Positions 40,547 to 51,687 of a stretch of 64,000 bases of DNA are shown in pieces. A program made the translations under genes and the position numbers. Positions within the stretch are counted from its first letter, which is position 1. Each line of letters opens with the position of its first letter. The notes below the pieces were generated by a model. That model did no database searches, was not told the DNA's origin, and was given only the letters and a program-made list of their open reading frames with translations. Source of the stretch: Geodermatophilus aquaeductus (GTDB lineage Bacteria; Actinomycetota; Actinomycetes; Mycobacteriales; Geodermatophilaceae); contig NZ_FXTJ01000005.1 in the NCBI RefSeq assembly GCF_900182545.1, forward strand, positions 344,198 through 408,197, read 5' to 3'.

Positions 40547-40646
40547 CACCCCGCCCTGACACCTGCCCTGACCTCCGCCACCCCACCGTCCGGCCGCTCC
40601 CCCGGCCCGCGTCGTCCCCGCCACCGACCCGACCCCGGGAGCTCCC

Positions 40647-41198
40647 GTGACCGCGTCCCCCCAGCCCGCCGAACCCACGCCGGCCGTCCCCCTGCGGACG
40701 CTGCGACTGAGCATCGTCCCGGCGCTGCACCCGCCCCTGACCGGACCGGCGGTCGCGCTGGTCGACCCGGCGACCCCGCCGCCGCGGCCGCCGCACCGCC
40801 CCGGGCCGCGGCCCACCCCCGAGGGGCGGCGCAGCCGGTCGCAGGACCTCTTCGGCCCCGCCTGGTCGGTGCGGGACGACCTGCCCGACCCCCGCACCGC
40901 GGGCCGGCTGCTGTTCACCACCGCGCTCGAGGCGCTGGCGGGCCGCCGGCCGCTGACCCAGGTGCAGCGGCTGACCTCCCCCGGCGTCTACGCCGCGCTG
41001 GTGTCCGGGCGGCGGCCCGCCTGGTGCGCCAGGAGCACGACGCCGCTGCTGGTCGGGCCGGTGCACGTGTGCGAGCCGGTCGACGGCGTCGCGGAGGTCA
41101 GCGCGGTGGCACGCCGCGACGGCCGGGCGCACGCGGTGGCCGCCCGGCTCGAGGGCGTCGACGGGCGGTGGCGCTGCACGGCGCTGTCCATCGGGTGA
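40647..41198 (+). CDS. Rv3235 family protein (DUF6459)
   Basis: This 183-residue protein has a disordered Pro-rich N-half and a conserved C-domain (about 75-183): ARLLFTTALEALAGRRPLTQ-like, VQRLTSPGVYAALV, VHVCEPVDGVAEVSAVARRDGRAHAVAARLEGVDGRWRCTAL. The domain is characteristic of Rv3235-type proteins encoded near secA in actinobacteria; the fold resembles NTF2/SecA-linked domains but the role is unknown. It starts at GTG 40647 with GGGAG upstream. In M. tuberculosis the homologue lies just upstream of secA1. Confidence 0.88.
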   Translation: MTASPQPAEPTPAVPLRTLRLSIVPALHPPLTGPAVALVDPATPPPRPPHRPGPRPTPEGRRSRSQDLFGPAWSVRDDLPDPRTAGRLLFTTALEALAGRRPLTQVQRLTSPGVYAALVSGRRPAWCARSTTPLLVGPVHVCEPVDGVAEVSAVARRDGRAHAVAARLEGVDGRWRCTALSIG

Positions 41199-41248
41199 TC
41201 GGGTGAGACGGCGGCGCCCGTTGGACGGCGCGGTGCAGGCGACCCGTC

Positions 41249-42121
41249 TCAGTCCGGAGCCGCGCCCACGGTGCTCGGGCCGGAGAGGGACTGGGCGCCG
41301 ATCACCGCGAGCATCTGCAGCTTGTCGTGGTCCTCGGTGCCGGGCACGGCCGTGTAGACCATCAGGCGGTGGGCCTGGTCCGGGTCGACGAGCGTCTGGC
41401 AGTTGACCTCGATCCGGCCGACCTCGGGATGCCGGTACCGCTTGACGTCGTCCGGGTGGATGCCGACCTCGTGCGCGTCCCACAGGGTGCGGAACTCGGC
41501 GCTGCGCTGCAGCAGGAGGTCGGCCAGCTGCGCCGCCCGCGATCCCGGTCCGCGCATCGTGACGATGCTGCGGAGCCCGGCGGCGTACAGCCGCGAGAGG
41601 AAGGCGTGGTCCTCCGGCACGTGCCGCTCGCGGGCCGCGGGGTCGGTGAACCACCGGTACCCCCTGCTGCGGGCCGGGCCGGTGAATCGCGTCGTGTCAC
41701 CGGTGAGGGCGACGGCCAGGGGCGTCTGGCGCAGGGTCTCGCCGAGCTCGGTGACGATCTCGGCGGGGGTGTCGCCGAGGCGGTCGAGGATCCGCAGCAG
41801 GCCGGGGCTGACGTGCTCGCTGCCCGCGCCGCGCGGCGGCGGCTGGTGCCCGGCCAGCCGGAACAGGTGGTCGCGCTCGTCCAGGGACAGGTGCAGCCCC
41901 TGCGCGATGGAGGCCGTCATCTGCTCCGACGGGTGCGGGCCGCGCTCCCGCTCGAGGCGCGAGTAGTAGTCCGTCGACATGTGGCAGAGGGCGGCGACCT
42001 CCTCCCGCCGCAACCCGGTGGTCCGGCGGCGCGGACCCCGCGGCAGGCCGACGTCCTCGGGCTGCAGCGACTCCCGGCGGCGCCGGAGGAAGTCCGCCAG
42101 TCCGGCTCGGTCGATGGTCAC
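41249..42121 (-). CDS. XRE-family regulator with MmyB-like ligand domain
   Basis: This 290-residue protein has an N-terminal XRE helix-turn-helix (about 5-80: [25 protein letters not shown]). A C-terminal MmyB-like PAS-type domain (about 105-275) follows, which binds fatty-acid-like ligands in relatives. GTG 42121 has GGGGAG upstream. It is divergent from an SDR gene at 42328. This XRE/MmyB-SDR pairing is very common in actinobacteria and suggests local repression of the SDR. Confidence 0.9.
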   Translation of the reverse strand: MTIDRAGLADFLRRRRESLQPEDVGLPRGPRRRTTGLRREEVAALCHMSTDYYSRLERERGPHPSEQMTASIAQGLHLSLDERDHLFRLAGHQPPPRGAGSEHVSPGLLRILDRLGDTPAEIVTELGETLRQTPLAVALTGDTTRFTGPARSRGYRWFTDPAARERHVPEDHAFLSRLYAAGLRSIVTMRGPGSRAAQLADLLLQRSAEFRTLWDAHEVGIHPDDVKRYRHPEVGRIEVNCQTLVDPDQAHRLMVYTAVPGTEDHDKLQMLAVIGAQSLSGPSTVGAAPD

Positions 42122-42250
42122 GGATCTCCCCTGGGTGTGCGGTGCGCCGGACCTGCGAGGGCGGCGGAGCCGTTCCTACCGGGTCGACGTCGGCGGAGCC
42201 ACGGCCTGCCGGTCCCCCTCTCGCGGGCCGGGACGGGGGGATCGGCAGGC

Positions 42251-42276
42251 CCTGCCTCGCCGCGGCGCGAGGCAGG
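42251..42276. promoter_or_regulatory. Inverted repeat in the XRE/SDR divergent region
   Basis: Perfect 10-bp arms CCTGCCTCGC and GCGAGGCAGG surround a 6-base centre, about 52 bases before the SDR ATG. It is a candidate operator for the XRE/MmyB protein. Confidence 0.45.
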
Positions 42277-42327
42277 ACGGTGGGGCCACGGCGCGAGCAG
42301 CGCACCCACGAGGACAGGAGTCCCACG

Positions 42328-43320
42328 ATGGCCCGCACGACGATCGACGTCCCCGTCCCCGACCTGTCGGGGAGGCGGGTGGTCCTCACCGGAGGCAGCG
42401 ACGGCATCGGCCTGGTCCTCGCCCGCCGGCTGGCCGCGGCCGGGGCCGACCTGGTCCTCCCGGTCCGCGACCGCGGCAAGGGCGAGGCGGCGGCCACCGG
42501 GATCCGGGCACGCGTCCCCCGGGCGACCGTCACCCTCCACGAGCTCGACCTGGCCTCGCTCGGGTCGGTCGCCGCCTTCGCCGCCGCCCTGCTCACCGAG
42601 GGCCGGCCGATCGACGTCCTGGTGAACAACGCCGGCGTCATGACGCCGCCGGAGCGGCGGACGACGGCGGACGGGTACGAGCTGCAGCTCGGGACCAACC
42701 ACCTCGGCCACGCCGCTCTCGTGGCGCACCTGATGCCGCTGCTGCGCGCCGGCCGGGCGCGCGTGACCTCGCAGGTGAGCGTGGCCGCGAACCGCAACGC
42801 GATCAACTGGGACGACCTGCAGTGGGAGCGCTCCTACGACGCGTTCGGCGCCTACAGCCAGTCGAAGATCGCCGTCGGACTGTTCGGCCTCGAGCTCGAC
42901 CGGCGCAGCAGGGTCCACGGCTGGGGCATCACGAGCACCCTCTCGCACCCCGGCGTGGCCCCGACGAACCTGCTCGCGGCCCGGCCCGAGATCGGCCGGC
43001 CCGGGGAGTCGCGCGAGATCCGCCTGATCCGACGGCTGTCGGCGCTGGGCGTCGCGGGGACGCCCGAGACCGCCGCGCTGCCCGCCCTGCTCGCCGCGAC
43101 GTCGCCGGACGCCGGCGGCCGGTTCTACGGCCCGCGCCGGTTCGGTCACATCAGCGGCCCGCCGGCCGAGCAGCGGCCCTACCGGCGGCTGCGCAGCCCC
43201 GAGGACGCCCAGCGCGTCTGGCGGCTGTCGGAGGAGCTGACGGGCGTGCCGTTCCCTGACGACGGCGGGACCGGCGCGGCCGCGGTCGGCCTGGCCGCGG
43301 ACGGCCCCCGGTCGGCCTGA
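42328..43320 (+). CDS. Short-chain dehydrogenase/reductase
   Basis: This 330-residue classical SDR has [18 protein letters not shown] (TGxxxGxG), NNAG in [12 protein letters not shown], and a YSQSK catalytic Tyr-Lys. The Ser before it is in TSQVSVAAN. The closest groups are retinol/protochlorophyllide-reductase-like oxidoreductases acting on unknown alcohols or ketones. ATG 42328 has AGGAG at a distance of 7. It is divergent from the XRE/MmyB regulator and ends before a strong bidirectional terminator shared with secA. Confidence 0.9.
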   Translation: MARTTIDVPVPDLSGRRVVLTGGSDGIGLVLARRLAAAGADLVLPVRDRGKGEAAATGIRARVPRATVTLHELDLASLGSVAAFAAALLTEGRPIDVLVNNAGVMTPPERRTTADGYELQLGTNHLGHAALVAHLMPLLRAGRARVTSQVSVAANRNAINWDDLQWERSYDAFGAYSQSKIAVGLFGLELDRRSRVHGWGITSTLSHPGVAPTNLLAARPEIGRPGESREIRLIRRLSALGVAGTPETAALPALLAATSPDAGGRFYGPRRFGHISGPPAEQRPYRRLRSPEDAQRVWRLSEELTGVPFPDDGGTGAAAVGLAADGPRSA

Positions 43321-43337
43321 CGTCGTCCCACGGACAC

Positions 43338-43375
43338 CTCGGGCCGCCGTGCACGGGTGTGCACGGCGGCCCGAG
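43338..43375. terminator. Bidirectional terminator between the SDR gene and secA
   Basis: A perfect 17-bp stem (CTCGGGCCGCCGTGCAC and complement) with a 4-base loop lies between the convergent stops at 43320 and 43394. It is one of the strongest hairpins in the window. Confidence 0.8.
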
Positions 43376-43393
43376 GAGACGTGGCTGCCCAGG

Positions 43394-46465
<3,072 letters not shown>

Positions 46466-46471
46466 GACACC

Positions 46472-46477
46472 AGCGTA
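46472..46477 (-). promoter_or_regulatory. Predicted -10 box (TACGCT) of secA
   Basis: TACGCT on the minus strand ends 6 bases before GTG 46465. No ribosome site is visible upstream of this start, consistent with leaderless translation. Confidence 0.5.
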
Positions 46478-46535
46478 GGCGGCGTGTCCCCCACCCCGGG
46501 GACGCCGCACGCGGCCGCGGCGGGCCGGACCGGGC

Positions 46536-47237
46536 TCAGCGGACGACGAGCCGCCGTTCCCGCGGGTCGACCACGACCTCGCGCGCGCCCTGCCGCATGC
46601 CGTCGAGCACCGCGCCCACCACCTCGTCGAGGTCGTGTCCGGCGGGCAGCCGCGGCGGGGTGCCGGCGAGCGCGCGGTCGACCAGGCCGGTGTCGACGTG
46701 CGGCGGCCGGACGTCGAGCACCGTCACCGACCGCCCGCGCAGCTCGCGGCGCAGCACCGAGGCCCACGCCGACAGCGCCGCCTTGCTCGCCGAGTACTCG
46801 GCCATGCCCAGCGTCGGGGCGTCGGCCACGACCGCCGACAGCAGCACGACCGCGCCGCCGTCGGCCAGGTGCGGCAGCGCGGCGCGGACCAGGCTCATCG
46901 GCGCCAGCGTGTTGACGGCGAACAGCTCCTCGGTGACCGCGTCGTCGGCGTCGGCCGCCGGGCCGAAGGCCACCACGCCCCACGCGACGACGACGGCGTC
47001 GAGCCCGCCCAGCGCCGCGGCGGCGGCGTCGACCGCGGCCCCGACGGAGTCGACGTCGACCGCGTCCGCCGCCAGCGCGGGTGCGCCGCCGAGCTCGCCG
47101 GCCAGCGCATGCAGCCGGGCGTCGTCGCGGCCGGACAGCGCCACCCGCGCCCCTGCCCCGGTGAGCGCGCGGGCCAATGCCCCGCCCAGCACGCCCGTCG
47201 CGCCCGCGACCAGCACCCGCGCCCCCGCCAGCTCCAC
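46536..47237 (-). CDS. Short-chain dehydrogenase/reductase
   Basis: This 233-residue SDR has [20 protein letters not shown] (GxxGxxG), AWG in place of the NNAG motif ([12 protein letters not shown]), and a YSASK catalytic pair ([10 protein letters not shown]). The altered NAG motif is unusual, but the catalytic Tyr and Lys are intact. The substrate is unknown. GTG 47237 is the start that best fits the family N-terminus. It is divergent from the PPOX-like gene with only 43 bases between starts. Confidence 0.85.
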   Translation of the reverse strand: MELAGARVLVAGATGVLGGALARALTGAGARVALSGRDDARLHALAGELGGAPALAADAVDVDSVGAAVDAAAAALGGLDAVVVAWGVVAFGPAADADDAVTEELFAVNTLAPMSLVRAALPHLADGGAVVLLSAVVADAPTLGMAEYSASKAALSAWASVLRRELRGRSVTVLDVRPPHVDTGLVDRALAGTPPRLPAGHDLDEVVGAVLDGMRQGAREVVVDPRERRLVVR

Positions 47238-47267
47238 GCGGGGCCGGTGCCCGCCGCGGGAGCGACC

Positions 47268-47273
47268 TAACCT
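47268..47273 (+). promoter_or_regulatory. Predicted -10 box (TAACCT) of the PPOX-like gene
   Basis: TAACCT ends 7 bases before GTG 47281, consistent with a leaderless mRNA. Confidence 0.45.
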
Positions 47274-47280
47274 CCTCCAC

Positions 47281-47673
47281 GTGGCCCACGATCCGCACGA
47301 CCTCGCGCCGGAACTGCTCGTCTTCCTCACGGAGCGGCACCTGGCTACGCTGACCACCCTGCGCGCCGACGGCTCGCCGCACGTGGTCCCCGTCGGCGTC
47401 ACCTACGACGAGGAGACGGCCACCGCCCGCGTCATCACCTCCGGGGGCTCGGCCAAGGCCCGCCACGTCCGCGCCGGGCAGAGCCGGGTCGCGGTCTGCC
47501 AGGTCGACGGCCGCCGCTGGCTGACCCTGGAGGGGACGGCGGTGGTGCGCGACGACGCCGCGTCGGTGGCCGACGCCGAGGCGCGCTACGCGCGGCGCTA
47601 CCGCACGCCGCGGGAGAACCCGGCGCGGGTGGTCGTGGAGATCTCGGTCGACCGGGTGCTCGGAAACCCGTGA
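47281..47673 (+). CDS. PPOX-class F420/flavin-dependent oxidoreductase
   Basis: This 130-residue split-barrel protein has [25 protein letters not shown], then [20 protein letters not shown] and [16 protein letters not shown], typical of the pyridoxamine-phosphate-oxidase-like FDOR family (TIGR03618-type). Actinobacterial members of this size often use F420. It is leaderless by its -10 spacing. A copy of the covarying hairpin element (47674-47731) starts immediately after its stop. Confidence 0.87.
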   Translation: MAHDPHDLAPELLVFLTERHLATLTTLRADGSPHVVPVGVTYDEETATARVITSGGSAKARHVRAGQSRVAVCQVDGRRWLTLEGTAVVRDDAASVADAEARYARRYRTPRENPARVVVEISVDRVLGNP

Positions 47674-47731
47674 CGAAGGACCCCGTCCTCCCCGACCTCC
47701 GCAGGCTCAGGCCGGGACCCGGGACGGGGCC
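47674..47731 (+). repeat. Stop-adjacent hairpin element, copy C
   Basis: This is one of three related elements in the window. It begins GAAGGA directly after the PPOX-like TGA. GG, a bulged A, then CCCCGTCC pair with GGACGGGG and CC (outer arms 47681-47688 and 47722-47729). It shares CGCAGGCTC and GGGGCCGA with copy A. It is likely a transcription terminator; see the corresponding finding. Confidence 0.65.
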
Positions 47732-47749
47732 GAGACACGCCACCGGACC

Positions 47750-48316
47750 ATGGCCGACCATCTCCCCGTGGAGTTCTCCGGCACCGACCTGACCACCGAG
47801 ACGGTCCGCACGGCCCACCTGGTCCTGCGGCCGTTCACCGACGACGACGTCGAGGCCGTGCACCGGGCCACCCAGGACCCCGAGGCGCAGCGCTGGATCA
47901 CCGGCGCGCCCGTGCCCTACACGCTCGCCGACGCCCGCGCCTTCGTCGACACCGTCGTCCGGCAGCGCGCCGAGGGCACCGGCCTGTCGGTGGTGGCCGA
48001 CGCCGGCGGCGGGCTCGTCGGCACCGGCGGGCTGCTCCTGGGCGGGCGGCACCTCGGCCCCGAGATCGGCTACTCGGTGGCGCCGTGGGCCCGGCGCCGC
48101 GGCTACGCCACCGAGATCGCCGACGGCCTCGCGCGCTGGGCGTTCGCGCACGGGGCGCCGCGGGTGCACCTGGTGGTGGACGTGGACAACGCCGCCTCGC
48201 AGGAGGTCGCCGCCCGGGCCGGGTTCACCCGCGAGGGCGTCGCCCGCTCGGCGCTGCCCCGGCGGGACGGCACCCGCGGCGACGCCGTCCTCTTCGGCCG
48301 GCTCCCCACCGACTGA
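47750..48316 (+). CDS. GNAT-family N-acetyltransferase
   Basis: This 188-residue RimJ/RimL-type acetyltransferase has HLVLRPFTDDDVEAVHRATQ and IGYSVAPWARRRGYATEIAD (the acetyl-CoA loop R/Q-x-x-G-x-A). The C-terminal VDVDNAASQEVAARAGF is typical of protein or antibiotic N-acetylation enzymes. The target is unknown. The ATG at 47750 lacks a clear ribosome site, and GTG 47768 is an alternative. It ends before a hairpin shared with hpf. Confidence 0.85.
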   Translation: MADHLPVEFSGTDLTTETVRTAHLVLRPFTDDDVEAVHRATQDPEAQRWITGAPVPYTLADARAFVDTVVRQRAEGTGLSVVADAGGGLVGTGGLLLGGRHLGPEIGYSVAPWARRRGYATEIADGLARWAFAHGAPRVHLVVDVDNAASQEVAARAGFTREGVARSALPRRDGTRGDAVLFGRLPTD

Positions 48317-48335
48317 GGGACCCCCGGACGCGACG

Positions 48336-48366
48336 GAGGGGCCGCGCCGGTGCGGCACGGCCCCTC
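48336..48366. terminator. Terminator between the GNAT gene and hpf
   Basis: GAGGGGCCG and CGGCCCCTC form a 9-bp stem, continued past a C-A mismatch by GCCG/CGGC with a 3-base loop. It lies between the convergent stops at 48316 and 48379. Confidence 0.7.
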
Positions 48367-48378
48367 CCCCGGTGCGGG

Positions 48379-49065
48379 TCAGCGCGGGACGGCGGCGGGC
48401 TCGGCCGGCACCTCGCTGTGCGCGTGCGCCGTCCCCAGCGGCGGCTCCACCAACCGGATGAGGCCGTAGTCGAAGGCGTGCCGCCGGTAGACGACGGTCG
48501 GCTTGCCGGTGTCGGCGCACTGGAAGAGGAAGAAGTCGTGCCCCACGAGTTCCATCTCGTGCAGGGCCTGGTCGACGGTCATGGGCACGGCCGGGTGGTG
48601 CTTCTCCCGCACCACGCGGCCGGGCAGGTGCTCGTCGAGGTCAGTGAACGGTGGCTCCCCGGCGAACTGCTGCTCGACGTCGGGGATGCCCAGCGCCGGG
48701 GTCTCCAGCGGCGCGGCGGGTGAGCCGGACACCCGGACGGTGGCTGGGGTCCGGCGGCCGTGGTGCACGCGGCGGCGGTCGTTGGCCCGCCGCAGCCGGT
48801 TGTCGAGCTTGCCGCAGGCCAGGTCGAGCGCGGCGTGGAAGTCGGGCGCGCTGGCCTCGGCTCGGACCACGGGGCCCTTGCCGCGGAGGGTGATCTCCAC
48901 GCGCTGGCAGTTGGCGGACTGTCGGGGGTTCTTCTCGTGGAACAACTCGACGTCGATGCGGGACAACTTGCCGTCGAACCGTTCGAGCTGGCCGACCTTG
49001 TCCTCGACGTGCTGCCGGTAGTGGTCCGGCACTTCGACGTTCCTGCCACGGACAACGATCTCCAT
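48379..49065 (-). CDS. hpf: Long-form ribosome hibernation promoting factor
   Basis: This 228-residue protein has an N-terminal S30AE domain (1-100: MEIVVRGRNVEVPDHYRQHV, RVEITLRGKGPVVRAEASAPD). A linker and the C-terminal dimerisation domain follow (about 165-222: MTVDQALHEMELVGHDFFLF, TVVYRRHAFDYGLIRL). The long form makes 100S ribosome dimers in stationary phase or stress. ATG 49065 has GGGAGG at a distance of 5. It lies downstream of comF, as Rv3241c does of Rv3242c. Confidence 0.95.
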   Translation of the reverse strand: MEIVVRGRNVEVPDHYRQHVEDKVGQLERFDGKLSRIDVELFHEKNPRQSANCQRVEITLRGKGPVVRAEASAPDFHAALDLACGKLDNRLRRANDRRRVHHGRRTPATVRVSGSPAAPLETPALGIPDVEQQFAGEPPFTDLDEHLPGRVVREKHHPAVPMTVDQALHEMELVGHDFFLFQCADTGKPTVVYRRHAFDYGLIRLVEPPLGTAHAHSEVPAEPAAVPR

Positions 49066-49111
49066 AGGACCTCCCGGTCGTCTGGTGTGACCAATGGCAC
49101 GCTAGTCGCTG

Positions 49112-49834
49112 TCACGTGGACCGGACAGTCGATCGAGACGGCGCCTCGGAGGCACCCGGACGGGGTGTCGCCGCGACCACCGCGGCCACCACCGGCACGT
49201 CGTCGTCCCGGCGTCCCGCCCGGAGGGCGGCGGCCGCCTCGGTGAGCGTCGCGCCGCTGGTCACGACGTCGTCGACGACCACGAGCAGCGCTCCGGCGGG
49301 CAGCGTCCCCGGGCGGACGGCGAAGGTGCCGGCGAGGTTGGCCCGCCGCTGCGCCACCGACAGCCCCGCCGAGTCGCGCACGCGCCCGGCGCGGGTCAGC
49401 AGCCGCGCGCAGCCCGCGTCGACGCCGGCCGCGCGCAGGTCGGCGACGGCAGCCGTGGCCAGCTCCCGCACGCAGTCGCGCCCCCGCGCCCGCAGCGCCG
49501 CCCGCGACGGCGGCACCGGGACGAGCAGCACCGGCCGCCCGGGCAGCAGCACGGCGTGCACCCCGGCAGCCAGGGCCAGGGCCGCCCCGAGCGGGCCGGC
49601 GAGTTCCGCGCGGCCGTGCTCCTTGAAGGCGGCCACCGCCGGCCGCACCGGCCCGGCGTAGGCGCCGGCGGCCACGGTGGGCGGCATCCCCGGCGGCGGC
49701 CGGCGCGGCGTCGCCTCGCGCGGGGCAGCGAGCGCGGCCGTGCAGCGCCGGCACAGCGCCGGTCCGGGGACGCCGCACCCGGCGCAGGTGCGCGGGAGGA
49801 CGAGGTCGGCCAGCGCCGCGCCCAGTCCGCCCAC
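49112..49834 (-). CDS. ComF-family phosphoribosyltransferase-like protein
   Basis: This 240-residue protein has an N-terminal zinc-binding pair CAGCGVPG ... LCRRC and a type I PRTase domain with PRPP motif LLVVVDDVVTSGAT (about 185-198). The family is linked to natural competence (ComFC) in other bacteria, but in actinobacteria its role is unclear. GTG 49834 is the start; no strong ribosome site is seen. It lies between lpqB and hpf, mirroring Rv3242c. Confidence 0.88.
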   Translation of the reverse strand: MGGLGAALADLVLPRTCAGCGVPGPALCRRCTAALAAPREATPRRPPPGMPPTVAAGAYAGPVRPAVAAFKEHGRAELAGPLGAALALAAGVHAVLLPGRPVLLVPVPPSRAALRARGRDCVRELATAAVADLRAAGVDAGCARLLTRAGRVRDSAGLSVAQRRANLAGTFAVRPGTLPAGALLVVVDDVVTSGATLTEAAAALRAGRRDDDVPVVAAVVAATPRPGASEAPSRSTVRST

Positions 49835-49915
49835 CGCCCCAGCCTGCGGCCGGCCCGCCGCCTCCGTCCGGCCGCGGCCGGATCTGTGGAGAGCCGGTCA
49901 CCTTCCTGCTCGGTC

Positions 49916-49974
49916 GGCCCCTCCGCAGGGGCCCGCCGCGAGCCTGCGAGTGGCGGGGGCGGAGGGGTCCTTCC
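49916..49974 (-). repeat. Stop-adjacent hairpin element, copy A (after lpqB)
   Basis: It starts directly at the lpqB TAG. On the minus strand it reads GGAAGGA, then CCCC-TCCGC-type outer arms (plus-strand arms 49918-49926 and 49959-49967) with a bulged A. The conserved internal GGGCCCCTGC and a short inner stem follow. Base changes relative to copy B at 54215 are compensated in the opposite arm. Confidence 0.65.
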
Positions 49975-51687
49975 CTACGCGGGATAGAAGGGCTCGGTGC
50001 CGGGCACCGGCGCCTGGCCGCGGATGAGCGTCACCCACGTGCCGCCGGCCAGCTCCCACACCGTCCCGCCGGCGCTGACCAGCGCCCGCTGTCCGGGCGC
50101 GGCGGCCAGCGAGGTCGGTGGGCTGGGCAGGCCGGAGGTGGGCACCGTGGACAGCCCCCACCCGTCGACACCGACGACGTAGGGCACCACGCCGTCCTCG
50201 CCGCCGTCGGCCAGCACCACGAGGCTGCCGGCCGTGCGCCAGCCGACGTCCACGACCGAGGCCAGCGCCGGCGCCACCTCCCGCAGGTCGCGCAGCGCCA
50301 CCGGTCCCTCGTCGGAGCGGACCACCGTGCCCACGAGCAGCACCGCGTCGTCCCCCCGGGTGACCACCACCGCCGCGCGGACTCCGTCGGGCGAGAGCTG
50401 CAGCGCCGTCGTCCGGCCCTGACCGGCCAGCGTCGGGGCGTTGACCGGCTGCGGAGAGCCGGAGGCGGGCACCCGGACGACAGTGCCCTCGTCGCGGACC
50501 ACCCAGAACTCCGGGCGGGTCGCCGCGACCGTCGGGACCGAGAGCCGGCTCGCCGTCACCACCGGGGCGAGGTCGCCGCCGTAGGGGCCGAGCAGCAGCG
50601 ACGCGGTGCCCCCGGCGACCGAGACGCCCGCCATCGTCGTCAGCGCGCTGGTCCGCGGGTCCGCCGAGACCGCCGCGCTGGTCAGCCCGTAGGCGCCGGA
50701 GCCCGCGGGCCCCGGCGCCGGCTGCCCGTCGACGGTCATGAGCCGGCCGCCGTCGAGGTAGTGGCCGGCGGCGTCGGCGGGGACGGAGTCGGGGCTGAAG
50801 GACGCCCAGTCGTCGGTGCGCTGAGCGGTGGGGACGCCGTCGATGGTCACCGGCTCGCCGTTGGTGCGGACCTCCACCGAGTTGGTGCCCTCGACCTGGT
50901 CGAGGGTGAACACCAGCTGCGCTGACAGCTGCCCGAGCTGCTGCGGGGAGAGGTCGTCGAGGCCGGCGAGGTCGACGACGGCCGTGGACCCGGAGACGGT
51001 GACCGCCCGGGTGAGCGTGACGCCGCCGAGGGCGTTGCCGACGCCGGCGGCCAGGGCCGGCGAGGGGCCCTCGACCAGCCGCTGCACCAGCGTCGTCGGC
51101 TGAGCCTCCCCGGAGATGAGGTAGCGCGGGTCGGGCACCACGCGCGTCGCCGTCGGGTCGACGAAGTAGACGGCGAGGTCGTCGTAGAGGCGCTCGAAGT
51201 CGGGCACGAGCATGACCAGCCCGTCGGGCGGGTTGACGATCCGCCACTCACCGTCGACCTCGGCGAGCGTGAACTCGTGGGTGAACACCGTGTCGCTGGC
51301 GGCGGTGAACACGCCGCGCGGGTCCACGGTGCCGACCTGGTCGCCGGTCATGACCACCGTGCCGGAGCTGGTGGTCACCGTGGCGTAGTCCGGGCCGACG
51401 AGGGTGATGCCGGCCTCGTCGCTCCAGGTCACGCCCGCCTCGGGGGTCAGGTGCTCGACGGCGACGGGGTGGCCGTTGACCGAGCTGGCAGCGGCGTCGA
51501 CGAACCCGCGGACGATCTCCTCCGGCGTCGCGCCGGCGCGCGGGCCGAGCGGCTCGATCCCGACGTCCCCGGTGGGCCGGGCCTCGGCGTCGGTGATCGC
51601 CTGCGGCGCCGAGCCGGTGGGCACCGTCGAGCAGGCGGCCACCAGGGCCAGCAGGAGCGCGGCCAGCGCCGCGGGCAGCCGCCTCAC
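49975..51687 (-). CDS. lpqB: Lipoprotein LpqB
   Basis: This 570-residue lipoprotein modulates the MtrAB two-component system. The signal peptide ends in lipobox LVAACS (Cys19). A GerMN domain (about 185-305: DDLAVYFVDPTATRVVPDPR) and a beta-propeller-like LpqB C-terminal domain follow. GTG 51687 overlaps the mtrB stop (GTGA), so mtrA-mtrB-lpqB is one operon as in mycobacteria. It is followed immediately by a hairpin element. Confidence 0.95.
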   Translation of the reverse strand: MRRLPAALAALLLALVAACSTVPTGSAPQAITDAEARPTGDVGIEPLGPRAGATPEEIVRGFVDAAASSVNGHPVAVEHLTPEAGVTWSDEAGITLVGPDYATVTTSSGTVVMTGDQVGTVDPRGVFTAASDTVFTHEFTLAEVDGEWRIVNPPDGLVMLVPDFERLYDDLAVYFVDPTATRVVPDPRYLISGEAQPTTLVQRLVEGPSPALAAGVGNALGGVTLTRAVTVSGSTAVVDLAGLDDLSPQQLGQLSAQLVFTLDQVEGTNSVEVRTNGEPVTIDGVPTAQRTDDWASFSPDSVPADAAGHYLDGGRLMTVDGQPAPGPAGSGAYGLTSAAVSADPRTSALTTMAGVSVAGGTASLLLGPYGGDLAPVVTASRLSVPTVAATRPEFWVVRDEGTVVRVPASGSPQPVNAPTLAGQGRTTALQLSPDGVRAAVVVTRGDDAVLLVGTVVRSDEGPVALRDLREVAPALASVVDVGWRTAGSLVVLADGGEDGVVPYVVGVDGWGLSTVPTSGLPSPPTSLAAAPGQRALVSAGGTVWELAGGTWVTLIRGQAPVPGTEPFYPA

